The notes under the pieces are model-generated. The model was given only the letters and a program-made list of their open reading frames with translations. It was not told the origin of the DNA and did not search any database. The position numbers and the translations under genes are program-made. DNA of 46,061 nt, taken from contig WFNX01000035.1 of NCBI GenBank assembly GCA_015488375.1, positions 1 to 46,061 on the forward strand, given 5' to 3'. Source of the DNA: Mariprofundaceae bacterium (GTDB taxonomy: Bacteria; Pseudomonadota; Zetaproteobacteria; Mariprofundales; Mariprofundaceae). The stretch's first letter is position 1, and each line of letters opens with the position of its first letter. This document shows positions 28,344 through 37,025 of this stretch, piece after piece.

Positions 28344-28862
28344 ATGCTGGCATTTATTGAGAAATGGTTTGAGTTGTTCTTGTGGAACAGCCGTTTTGTC
28401 GTCGTTCTGGCGGTTTTATCTTCCCTGGTTGGTATGTTGATGCTGTTTTTCCTTGCCGCGGAGTCCATGTTTCATCTGGGGTATCAGTTTTTTGAGATTT
28501 TTGTACTCGGCGAGGAAGTGGAGAATTTTCATGCCGATGCCGTGGGCGTGATTATTTCCGCCATTGATGATTTTTTGCTGGCAACTGTACTACTCATCTT
28601 CGCCCTTGGTTTGTATGAGTTGTTTATCAGCAAAATCGATGTTGCCCGGGGTGATAAAGCATCCAGCCAGATTCTGATGATCAAGAATCTTGATGATCTG
28701 AAAGACCGTCTGGTGAAAGTGGTATTAATGATTCTGGTTGTGGCCTTTTTTAAGAATGTCCTGCATGTAACCTTCGAGGATCCGCTCAACGCCTTGTATA
28801 TGGGTGGTGGTATTTTGCTGGTTTCCCTGGCGACATATTTTTCGCATAAAGCGGGGCATTAA
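28344..28862 (+). CDS. YqhA family (UPF0114) membrane protein
   Basis: EKWFELFLWNSRFVVVLAVLSSLVGMLMLFF; IDDFLLATVLLIFALGLYELFISKID. Confidence 0.88.
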   Translation: MLAFIEKWFELFLWNSRFVVVLAVLSSLVGMLMLFFLAAESMFHLGYQFFEIFVLGEEVENFHADAVGVIISAIDDFLLATVLLIFALGLYELFISKIDVARGDKASSQILMIKNLDDLKDRLVKVVLMILVVAFFKNVLHVTFEDPLNALYMGGGILLVSLATYFSHKAGH

Positions 28863-28865
28863 CGC

Positions 28866-29510
28866 GTGCATTCGCGGCAAGTGATTTTGGCGCGTTTGCT
28901 GGATGTTCTGTTATTCCTTTCTACGCTTGCTGCGGTCGCGATATCATTTATGCCCGAGTTGCCCGATTGGGCGCATCTGGCTGTGCTGATGCTGTTTATG
29001 GCCTTGTTTGGGGTCCGGTGGTATGTTGACCGGGATCGTACCAGCTATCTGAAAGCCAACTGGCTGGATCTGGCGTTGGTCGTGCTGTTGGCCTCGCCGG
29101 CGTTGCGTTTGCTGATGGCTCTGAAAATCATCGGTCTGGTGCCGGCCATGAAGATCGGCACATTGATTCGCATGCACCGTAAACAACTGTTGCGGTTGCT
29201 GATTTTGTCCAGCGAAAGTTTTCCGGCAGCCATCAGCCTGGTATTTGTGATTATCTTTGTGTTTGGTGTTAGCGCTTATCTTTTCGAGCATGCCCAAAAT
29301 GCCGGTTTCACTTCTGTCAGCGATGGCTTGTGGTGGGCCATCGTCACCCTGACAACCGTGGGTTATGGCGATATTGTGCCACAGACGGCAGGGGGGCGGA
29401 TTGTCGGTGTGCTGACGATGATTTTTGGCATTATGATTTATTCATTGCTGGTGGCGAATTTGACGCGCTATGTTGAACAAAAAAGTCAGCAGCGCGAAGG
29501 CGCAGAGTAA
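28866..29510 (+). CDS. Voltage-gated-like potassium channel (6TM)
   Basis: Pore WWAIVTLTTVGYGDIVPQTAGGRIVGVLTMIFGIMIYSLL; GTG start, immediately downstream of YqhA. Confidence 0.92.
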   Translation: MHSRQVILARLLDVLLFLSTLAAVAISFMPELPDWAHLAVLMLFMALFGVRWYVDRDRTSYLKANWLDLALVVLLASPALRLLMALKIIGLVPAMKIGTLIRMHRKQLLRLLILSSESFPAAISLVFVIIFVFGVSAYLFEHAQNAGFTSVSDGLWWAIVTLTTVGYGDIVPQTAGGRIVGVLTMIFGIMIYSLLVANLTRYVEQKSQQREGAE

Positions 29511-29702
29511 AACAACTTACTACCTAGTACTTTCTTGCCTCTCTTTATTATCTACACAATTATCTGATTCACAGGTTGTACTCCGGCTGGTGAAAGAATG
29601 ACGTGGCTATTGTGCAATACGGATTAACGTCTTACCGGTTATGGGCGATAGATAACCCTATGGTCTGATGAAAACTTAATGCAATAATGATCGGGGTGCG
29701 GC

Positions 29703-30683
29703 ATGGATATGGAACTGGCGAAGCAGCTTATTGAGGATTATGGCTATTTTGCCGTCTTTATTTCGACTGTGATTGAAGGGGAGGCTGTGGTGCTGGCTGC
29801 CGCAGCGCTAACTGCCAGTGGTTTGCTGGAATCCCACTGGGTTATTGCGATGGCGGCGCTGGGGGCCTTTATTGGTCATGTTCTGTTTTTTGTTATTGGG
29901 CGCTGGAAGGGGATTCAGCTGATTGAGGCATTTCCGTTGCTGCGCCGTCATTACCCCAAGGCCAATCTGATTATGGATAAATATGCCAACTGGTCAGTGT
30001 TTATCTTTCAGTATCTTTATGGCATGCGTTTGATATCGGCGGTGCTTTTCGGTTGCTCCACGATTTCACCGGGGCGTTTTTTGCTGCTGCAGAGTATCAA
30101 TTGCATCGTTTGGGCTTTTGTTGCATTTTTTGCCGGACACATGATTGGTATCGTGGCCATGAAGTTGTTTGAGGCAGTCGGGATTTATGGGCTTATGGCT
30201 GTTGTGTTTGTGCTGGCGCTGGCAATACTGCTGGTATATCGAAGGTACGGACACCATCATGTTCAGGCTTTTCTTTCCAGCGGAAGGGAGCCTGGCCCTG
30301 AGCAGATTGATGCCGTAGAAGGTCGCCATTTTATTCTCGACCAGCTGGGCTATCATATTGAACTGGCCGATCGTACCCGGCAGCCCTTGTCACTGTTGTT
30401 GCTGAAGGTGGATCATCATCAGGAGGATATGCTGCAAAAGGTGGCACGGGAGTTGTGTGGGTTTCTTCGTCTTGTTGATATTCCGGCCAGGTTTGCGGAA
30501 GGGACGATGGCCGTGCTTGCGCCGGGCACGGATGCACAGGGTGCCAGAGAGGCCATGGTCCGCCTGACATCCCGGCAGAGTCATGTGTTTTCCGGACTGA
30601 ATGTTGGTATTGCCGAATGGCAGCCCGGTATTTCGTCCGGAAGATTGCTGGATCAGGCTTTCCGGAAACTGGCGGCAGATTGA
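29703..30683 (+). CDS. DedA/SNARE-associated membrane protein with C-terminal degenerate GGDEF-like domain
   Basis: DedA part FISTVIEGEAVVLAAAALTASG...FQYLYGMRLISAVLFGCSTISPGRFLLLQ; C-term HFILDQLGYHIELADRTRQPLSLLLLKVDHHQED...ARFAEGTMAVLAPGTDAQGAREA...LNVGIAEWQPG. Confidence 0.85.
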   Translation: MDMELAKQLIEDYGYFAVFISTVIEGEAVVLAAAALTASGLLESHWVIAMAALGAFIGHVLFFVIGRWKGIQLIEAFPLLRRHYPKANLIMDKYANWSVFIFQYLYGMRLISAVLFGCSTISPGRFLLLQSINCIVWAFVAFFAGHMIGIVAMKLFEAVGIYGLMAVVFVLALAILLVYRRYGHHHVQAFLSSGREPGPEQIDAVEGRHFILDQLGYHIELADRTRQPLSLLLLKVDHHQEDMLQKVARELCGFLRLVDIPARFAEGTMAVLAPGTDAQGAREAMVRLTSRQSHVFSGLNVGIAEWQPGISSGRLLDQAFRKLAAD

Positions 30684-30755
30684 CATATCATTACCTCATC
30701 GGCCTTTGGTTCCTGTTTGTTATCTCTGTTATGCCGGTATCTGAATAATTAACGC

Positions 30756-30782
30756 TAAACTCCGGCGACTTGCTGCCGATAA
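30756..30782 (+). promoter_or_regulatory. Sigma28 (FliA)-type promoter upstream of MCP/chemotaxis operon
   Basis: TAAA (30756-30759) - 15 nt - GCCGATAA (30775-30782), matches the sigma28 consensus exactly. Confidence 0.85.
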
Positions 30783-30840
30783 AGAACCCTGTTGGGACTT
30801 GCCGAAGAAAAGGCAGGCATAAAGCGGGAGGTTTTTTGCT

Positions 30841-33111
30841 ATGGCTGAAGGAATGACACAGGGTCAGGCAGCATTGAAGGGAATGGAGAAGTTCGGGATC
30901 AACCAGCGACTGTGGGCGATTGTTGTGCTGGTGATTGCCGGTGCACTGGTTGCCGGTCTGTTGCATCAGTATACCATCACTTCGCTGGAGCGTATTGATG
31001 GAAATGCAGCCAGGGCAGGGCAGCAAATGGAGCTTCTTGACGAGATTTCGTCTGATATTGCACAGGCCAATGCCATGGTGATGTTATATGGTCATGGTGG
31101 CGCTGATGCCGGCGCTGTAGATGTCCGGCTGGAGCAGGCAAGAGAGGTATTGGCGCAGTGGGATGCGACGACCGGGGGTGATAGTGGTGAAGGTATAAAT
31201 TTGGCGGCGATCAAAAGCGCGCTGAACAGTTATGAAGAAAAGTGGAGGGGGCTTGTCAGCTCGAAAGAGAGGCTCGGGCTCAGCGAAAAAGAGGGATTGC
31301 GTGGTCAGCTCCGCCAGGCAGTGCATGCGGCCGAGGCAGAAATCAAACTGGCAGATGATGATACGCTGCTGGCATCGATGCTGATGCTGCGTCGGCATGA
31401 GAAAGATTTCATGTTGCGAGGCAAGGACAAATATATCGATAAGTGGAACGGCGAATGGACCCGTTTTCACGACCTGTTGCAGGAGACGAGGTTGCCTGCA
31501 GCAAAGAAGTCGATGGTGAGTGAGAGTATGGCGCAGTACCGGCAAGGTTTCCTGAACTATGTTGCTGGTGTGCGGGATTATGCGGAAAAGGAAGCGTCAA
31601 TAGGCAGCTTCTTTGCAAAAGAATTGCAGCCCGGACTGCAGCAGGCAGATGGAATCCTGGGGCGGGTGATTGAGAGCTATCGGCAGGCCAGTGAAGAAGT
31701 CCACGGCAAGATGGGTTATGTCTATTGGGGGGTCATGCTACTGATTCTGCTGATTACCGGGGGGCTGGTGATGTTTGTATCGCGGACGATCACGCGACCG
31801 TTGAATCGAGTGGCCAGGGCCATGGATCAGCTGGATGATGGCGACACCAGTGCCGATCTGTCTGATGTAAGGATGGCCGGGGTGATTGGCATGCTGGTGG
31901 AGTCATTTGGCAAACTGAAAGATACAGTGGGGCGCTCCTACATGCTGGGCCAGATCACCGAAGTTATCCAGTATCCGATTATGCTGGCGGACAAGGATAC
32001 ACTGGTGATTCAGTACCTGAATCCGGCGGCTGAGGCATTGTTCAAAACGATTGAGCATACATTGCCTTGCCGGGTTGATGAAATGGTGGGCAAGAATATC
32101 GATGTTTTTCATAAGGATCCTTCCCATCAGCGGCGTTTCCTGGCGAATGAGGGAAATCTTCCGGCAACAGCGCAGTTTCAGGCCGGAGAGCGACAGATTA
32201 AGTTCTCCGCCTTCCCGATTCATAATACCGAAGGGGAATGGGATAAAATCCTGGTCTGCTGGCAGGATGTAACGGAAGAACTCGAGCTTGCCACGGCATT
32301 TGAAAAGCATATTGCACATGTGGTTGAGGACATGATTGCTTCCAGCAGCCAGATGCAGGCTTCTTCAGAGGCATTGTCTTCCATGGCCGAACAGTCTTCT
32401 GCGCAGGTTCAGACCGTCGCGGAGAATGCCGGTGAGGCGGCGCATAATGTGGCAACAGTGGCCAGTGCTGCCGAGGAGTTGTCGGCCTCGATTGCGGAGA
32501 TAGCACGGCAGGTTAATCATGCCGTGTCGATGTCCGGCCAGGCAGCCAAGGAGGCAGAAGGAAGCAACAGTATTATGCAGCGCCTGGCAGATGCATCGCA
32601 GGAAATCGGAGAAGTGATTCAGGTGATTACTGATATCGCGGAACAGACGAATCTGCTTGCGCTGAATGCCAGTATTGAGGCGGCACGTGCCGGCGATGCA
32701 GGTCGTGGTTTTACGGTCGTGGCCAGTGAGGTGAAGGAGCTGGCCAGTCAGACAGCACAGGCGACGGAACGGATTGCCAAGCAAATTTCCGATATTCAGT
32801 CGGAGAGTCGCGAAGCAGCACAAGCGATCAGTCATATTGCCAAGGTTATTGGTGAGATGAATGAGATTAACCGGAGTATTTCCGTTGCGGCGGAAGAGCA
32901 GAATAAAGCCACGCATGAAATTGCCCGCAGTGCGCAGTATGCCAGTCAGGCGGTGCAGCAGGTAACGGATGTTATCGGAGAGGTTTCGGCAGTTGCCGGA
33001 GATACCGGCAAGGCTGCATGTGAGGTACTGGATGCATCGAGCAATATGCGTGGAAAGTCTGAGAGCCTGAATGTGCAGGTGGCCGATTTTTTGGGCGCAT
33101 TGCGGCGCTAA
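30841..33111 (+). CDS. Methyl-accepting chemotaxis protein (HBM-like sensor, HAMP, PAS, MA signalling domain)
   Basis: [25 protein letters not shown] region [24 protein letters not shown] segment; hairpin tip [37 protein letters not shown]. Confidence 0.95.
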   Translation: MAEGMTQGQAALKGMEKFGINQRLWAIVVLVIAGALVAGLLHQYTITSLERIDGNAARAGQQMELLDEISSDIAQANAMVMLYGHGGADAGAVDVRLEQAREVLAQWDATTGGDSGEGINLAAIKSALNSYEEKWRGLVSSKERLGLSEKEGLRGQLRQAVHAAEAEIKLADDDTLLASMLMLRRHEKDFMLRGKDKYIDKWNGEWTRFHDLLQETRLPAAKKSMVSESMAQYRQGFLNYVAGVRDYAEKEASIGSFFAKELQPGLQQADGILGRVIESYRQASEEVHGKMGYVYWGVMLLILLITGGLVMFVSRTITRPLNRVARAMDQLDDGDTSADLSDVRMAGVIGMLVESFGKLKDTVGRSYMLGQITEVIQYPIMLADKDTLVIQYLNPAAEALFKTIEHTLPCRVDEMVGKNIDVFHKDPSHQRRFLANEGNLPATAQFQAGERQIKFSAFPIHNTEGEWDKILVCWQDVTEELELATAFEKHIAHVVEDMIASSSQMQASSEALSSMAEQSSAQVQTVAENAGEAAHNVATVASAAEELSASIAEIARQVNHAVSMSGQAAKEAEGSNSIMQRLADASQEIGEVIQVITDIAEQTNLLALNASIEAARAGDAGRGFTVVASEVKELASQTAQATERIAKQISDIQSESREAAQAISHIAKVIGEMNEINRSISVAAEEQNKATHEIARSAQYASQAVQQVTDVIGEVSAVAGDTGKAACEVLDASSNMRGKSESLNVQVADFLGALRR

Positions 33112-33170
33112 AAGGAGGGCGCCGACAATATGGTGAAAGGCTTCGCTCCAACCGTCATGCGTGTGGTTGT

Positions 33171-36100
33171 GTGCGCATAATGGAAACAGGCAAACAGTTG
33201 TCAGAAGTCTGTGAGAATGCGGGCGCGCCGATATCTGTACAGGAAGAGGGTACACCAAGGCTGAAGAATACAGGCTCCCATACCCGACGGGAATGGGTTG
33301 TGCTGGGTGAAAGGGTGCTCTCGCATCCACGTTATGCGTTACTAATTGTCGCGGCGCTCACCCTTGTTACTTTTGACAAGCATACGGTGGTGCTGGCCAG
33401 CATGGGGGTGTTTTTCTCGCTGGATCTGGCTGTACGCATATGGCTGCAACATGCCCGTGGATTTTCGGACCGACAGGAGACTGTTTTTCTGCTGCTTGAT
33501 GCGCTGGCAACAGGGAGCCTCCTGATGTCTCTGATGTTGCCTGTGAATATGCTTTCAGGCGGGATGTATTTGCGCCTGGCCCGGTTGCTTCGCGGTATGT
33601 ATATGCTGCGTATGCTCAGGGTTTTTCGTTTTCTGACTTACGAGACCTTTATTTATTCCATGCCATTTTCCATGTTGATTCTGGCACTGGCCGCCATGGC
33701 GGTATTGATGCCCGGCAGTGCCGTATTTATCGGCATAATGCTGATGCTTGAAAGTATGTGTCGCGCTGTGGCTGTGAACCGGACGATCGAGGCAGGTTGG
33801 CGTTACCGCGCGGAGATGACTTTTGTTGGCTTTGATTTTCTGCTGTGTGTTTCATTGCTGAATATTGTTCCGGGGCTGGATCCGATATGGGTATTGTTGC
33901 GTGCGTTACGCTTTTTCGTGATGCTTAATCCGCTTGCCAATTTGTTGCGGGCAATTGTGGCTGTGGTCTCCCTTGATGAAGTGCGGAAGGAAAGTGCCAT
34001 GCTGGCAGGAATGTTCGCGCTGTTGATGTTCCTGACATCGATGGCGGTGTTGTATTTATACCCTCAAATGGATTTGAGTGATAATGATGTGCTTGATCGC
34101 GCTGATTATTCTCCCTGGCAGGTTGTTTTATACAGTTTTCGTATTCTGCTGGATCCGGGGGCGGCGCCTGCAGATGCATTCACGCCATGGCTGGCATTGA
34201 TATCCATGCTGATTGTACTGGCCGGCATATTTTTCTTTGCACTTTTTGTTGGCCTGGGCTCCAATGTCATGCATTACCTTTTGCAGCAGCTGGCCAATTC
34301 CCCCTTGTCTGCCCGGGAAAGTATTCTGGTGGCGGGCTGGAATCACCAGGCATTGCCGGTATTGAAAATGTTTGACCGTATGTGCATGCGATTACGGCGT
34401 TCATTTGCATCCGTGTGGTTGTTTCATGGCGAAGTTCCGGTCGGCGCACGAAGTGTCGGGAGGTGGCTGGCTGTGCGCCATGTTGGCGTTGGTGCCAGGC
34501 ATGTGATGCAAAGCTTTCGCCTGACGGGAGTTCGCAGTCTGTTCCTGTTTCATCCGCCAGCAAGCAGTGGTGGCGGGGGCGATTTTGTGGATTTACATGC
34601 AATCGCCCGGGAAGCGCAAGCCGGGCATGATGGCCGAAGCCTGGTGATTGCAGATGCGACCTTGCCGGGAAGTGTACGGGATGTCTATGACGCATCTCTT
34701 GGTATCAAGGTGCTAGATTCTGCCTCGCTCAAGGCACGCATGCTTTATCAGATGCATCATTGTGCCTATATGCCTGAGCTTGGCGCTCGCATGTTGAATG
34801 CTATTAACGGGGAGGCAGGGCTGCATGCCCTGCAATGGACAATGTCATTGCGGGTTGCGAGTGGCTGTGTGTTTGTATCGCCGGATGGTGTTGAGGTGTC
34901 GCTGGAATCCTGGCTAACGTGCTGTTTCGAGCAAGGGCTTAATTTGCTCGCTGCCAGAGACCGTCAGGGGCGTTTTGTTCTGTTCTCCGATCTTTGTCGT
35001 GATGTTGATGAGGATTTCGATATGACCCATGTTCTGGGGCTGGGTGAAGAGCCATCCTTGTGGCCAGAGATTATGAAGCGTGCAGCGGCCAGGTCGCCGG
35101 TGACGCAAACGGATAGTCCTGTCAGGGCATTTACATGGCCGGAAACATGGGATTTGCGGTTGATTTTTATTGGCTGGCATGAGGGGTTGCCAGCCATGGT
35201 CGAGGAAATGGCGCTGAAACATCATAAATTGTCCGTTCATGTTTTGACACCATGTGAGGGTATGGTGCTGGAACAGCGGGTTGGACGCATGCAGCAGGTT
35301 CTGGCACACGCTGGTGAGAACAGCGACTGTGAAGTTGATGTGCAGGTGCATGCCTGGGATGGGCTCGACATGCAAGTGCTGATGCCCATGCTCAAAGGGT
35401 GCAAGGTAATCATGCTTTATCCTGAAAATGGTGATGGCAATGAAGATTCATGTCTGGAGCTGTGGTTCCATGAAGTGGCCCGGCTGCTTGACGAGCGCAA
35501 GGCAAAGGTGAAATGGTGGACGCCACCCAAGCTTATGGTTTTACCAAGGGCTGCTGAAAACATTGAAATCCTGAGTCGAGCAGCGCGCGGCTATACGCAT
35601 ATTACCGTTGATATTGGTTCGCCGGATACGTTTCACGATGTGTTTATGGCCAGGCAGCTACTCAGTCGGGCACGCTTTCACACCCATCCGGAGCAAATGG
35701 AGCTGGATGGTGTGGTTTACGACTTTATGCATGTGGTACTGAGCGATGCTGTCATTATCGAAGACGTGGATATGGAGCGCATGCTGGCTGATCATAATGC
35801 CGGATGGAGTGAAATATACCAGGAGTCACTGCGGCGTGGATGGATTCTGACTGCTTATATGTTGCCGGACAGGGGTGAGGCTGCAGGTGTTTTTGAGCTG
35901 CTGGAGCGTTGCTTTCCCGCCAACACAGCTGATGCCGAGAGTTGTATTCACCTGCTGGCCGGCGCACAGGCCCTGGACGGCGAGCTGCCCCGACAATCGG
36001 TCAAATGGCTTTTCTGTCGTCGAGGTGTTCTGGCGGAGGCAAAGAGGGAGCTCCCGGAGCAGGCTGATAAACCACCGCTGGTGGAACAGGCGGATGTCTT

Positions 36101-36623
36101 ATCGTCCGATGATGAGAAAGAAAAAGCAAAAGTTGCAACAACTTCTGCCGATATAGAAAGTGTTGGGCATGTAACATTGTCTCAGGTGGATCGTGCCGCA
36201 GAGGCAAATATGGCTGTCAAGCCGGATATACGTGTGCCGGAAGAAGTGGCAAAAGAGGGGGTGGTTATGGAAGGTCGGGTCTGGCCGGAAGTCGCCGATC
36301 ATCGGCTGCTGAGCGTCTTGCGGAAGCAGATATCCGGTGCGCTGGAATTGCTCAATACAAGTACCGAGGAAGGCCTGGTGAAGCTGAGTCAGGCCATGGA
36401 TCGGGATGCCAGTGGCGAGTTGACAGAAGATATTATGGGGGCGTTGACAGATTTGCAGAATATCGACCGGGTGATGCAACGCCTGCGCAATGTGGAAAGT
36501 TGTCTGGCCGACTGGGCTTCTTCCTGTGCTGATCAACAGAGTTATGAAAGTCTTTGGAAAGATGAAGTTGAAAAGCGCTATGTGATGGAAGAGGAACGAG
36601 AAGTGTTAAGGAGCGAACTATGA
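33171..36623 (+). CDS. CASTOR/POLLUX-like ion channel with Rossmann/RCK-like cytoplasmic region and CheZ-like C-terminal helix
   Basis: Multi-TM N-terminus with S4-like RLARLLRGMYMLRMLRVFRF; S5-pore-S6-like WQVVLYSFRILLDPGAAPADAF...GIFFFALFVGLGSNVMHYLLQQL; ILVAGWN and LIFIGW; tail DLQNIDRVMQRLRNV; ATGA overlap with cheY. Confidence 0.65.
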   Translation: MRIMETGKQLSEVCENAGAPISVQEEGTPRLKNTGSHTRREWVVLGERVLSHPRYALLIVAALTLVTFDKHTVVLASMGVFFSLDLAVRIWLQHARGFSDRQETVFLLLDALATGSLLMSLMLPVNMLSGGMYLRLARLLRGMYMLRMLRVFRFLTYETFIYSMPFSMLILALAAMAVLMPGSAVFIGIMLMLESMCRAVAVNRTIEAGWRYRAEMTFVGFDFLLCVSLLNIVPGLDPIWVLLRALRFFVMLNPLANLLRAIVAVVSLDEVRKESAMLAGMFALLMFLTSMAVLYLYPQMDLSDNDVLDRADYSPWQVVLYSFRILLDPGAAPADAFTPWLALISMLIVLAGIFFFALFVGLGSNVMHYLLQQLANSPLSARESILVAGWNHQALPVLKMFDRMCMRLRRSFASVWLFHGEVPVGARSVGRWLAVRHVGVGARHVMQSFRLTGVRSLFLFHPPASSGGGGDFVDLHAIAREAQAGHDGRSLVIADATLPGSVRDVYDASLGIKVLDSASLKARMLYQMHHCAYMPELGARMLNAINGEAGLHALQWTMSLRVASGCVFVSPDGVEVSLESWLTCCFEQGLNLLAARDRQGRFVLFSDLCRDVDEDFDMTHVLGLGEEPSLWPEIMKRAAARSPVTQTDSPVRAFTWPETWDLRLIFIGWHEGLPAMVEEMALKHHKLSVHVLTPCEGMVLEQRVGRMQQVLAHAGENSDCEVDVQVHAWDGLDMQVLMPMLKGCKVIMLYPENGDGNEDSCLELWFHEVARLLDERKAKVKWWTPPKLMVLPRAAENIEILSRAARGYTHITVDIGSPDTFHDVFMARQLLSRARFHTHPEQMELDGVVYDFMHVVLSDAVIIEDVDMERMLADHNAGWSEIYQESLRRGWILTAYMLPDRGEAAGVFELLERCFPANTADAESCIHLLAGAQALDGELPRQSVKWLFCRRGVLAEAKRELPEQADKPPLVEQADVLSSDDEKEKAKVATTSADIESVGHVTLSQVDRAAEANMAVKPDIRVPEEVAKEGVVMEGRVWPEVADHRLLSVLRKQISGALELLNTSTEEGLVKLSQAMDRDASGELTEDIMGALTDLQNIDRVMQRLRNVESCLADWASSCADQQSYESLWKDEVEKRYVMEEEREVLRSEL

Positions 36624-37000
36624 GCGGGACACCACGCATATTGATCGTAGAAGACTCAACAATGGTTCGAATCACCGTGAAGCGGACCCTGGCTGCTGTT
36701 GATTTTGAAGTGGACGAAGCACGTGATGGTATGGAAGGACTGGCAAAGGCAAGGGACGCACAGGGGGAGCCCTATGATCTTGTGCTGACGGATCTGAATA
36801 TGCCGAATATGGATGGCCTGTCCATGATTCAGGAGATACGCCAGATCCCGGCTTATGTCGAAACGCCCATTGTTATGCTGACAACAGAGTCGGGCGAGGA
36901 AAAGAAAAGTATAGGGCATGAATCAGGTGTTTCAGCCTGGCTGGTGAAGCCGTTTGAGCCGGATGAACTTGTGGAAATGGTAGGCGGCATGCTGTTCTGA
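36620..37000 (+). CDS. cheY: Response regulator CheY
   Basis: ILIVEDSTMVR, LVLTDLNMPNMDGL, IVMLTTES, WLVKPFEPDEL. Confidence 0.95.
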   Translation: MSGTPRILIVEDSTMVRITVKRTLAAVDFEVDEARDGMEGLAKARDAQGEPYDLVLTDLNMPNMDGLSMIQEIRQIPAYVETPIVMLTTESGEEKKSIGHESGVSAWLVKPFEPDELVEMVGGMLF

Positions 37001-37025
37001 GCGAGACCGAAGATGGAGGGTTGCA

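Noticed and set aside
29511-29702. Regulatory hairpin GGTTAT...ATAACC upstream of the DedA gene
   Set aside because: 6-bp stem only; too weak to call as a feature.
32365-33330. 321-aa - strand ORF
   Set aside because: Antisense to the MCP signalling domain; Cys/Leu-rich shadow translation with no motif.
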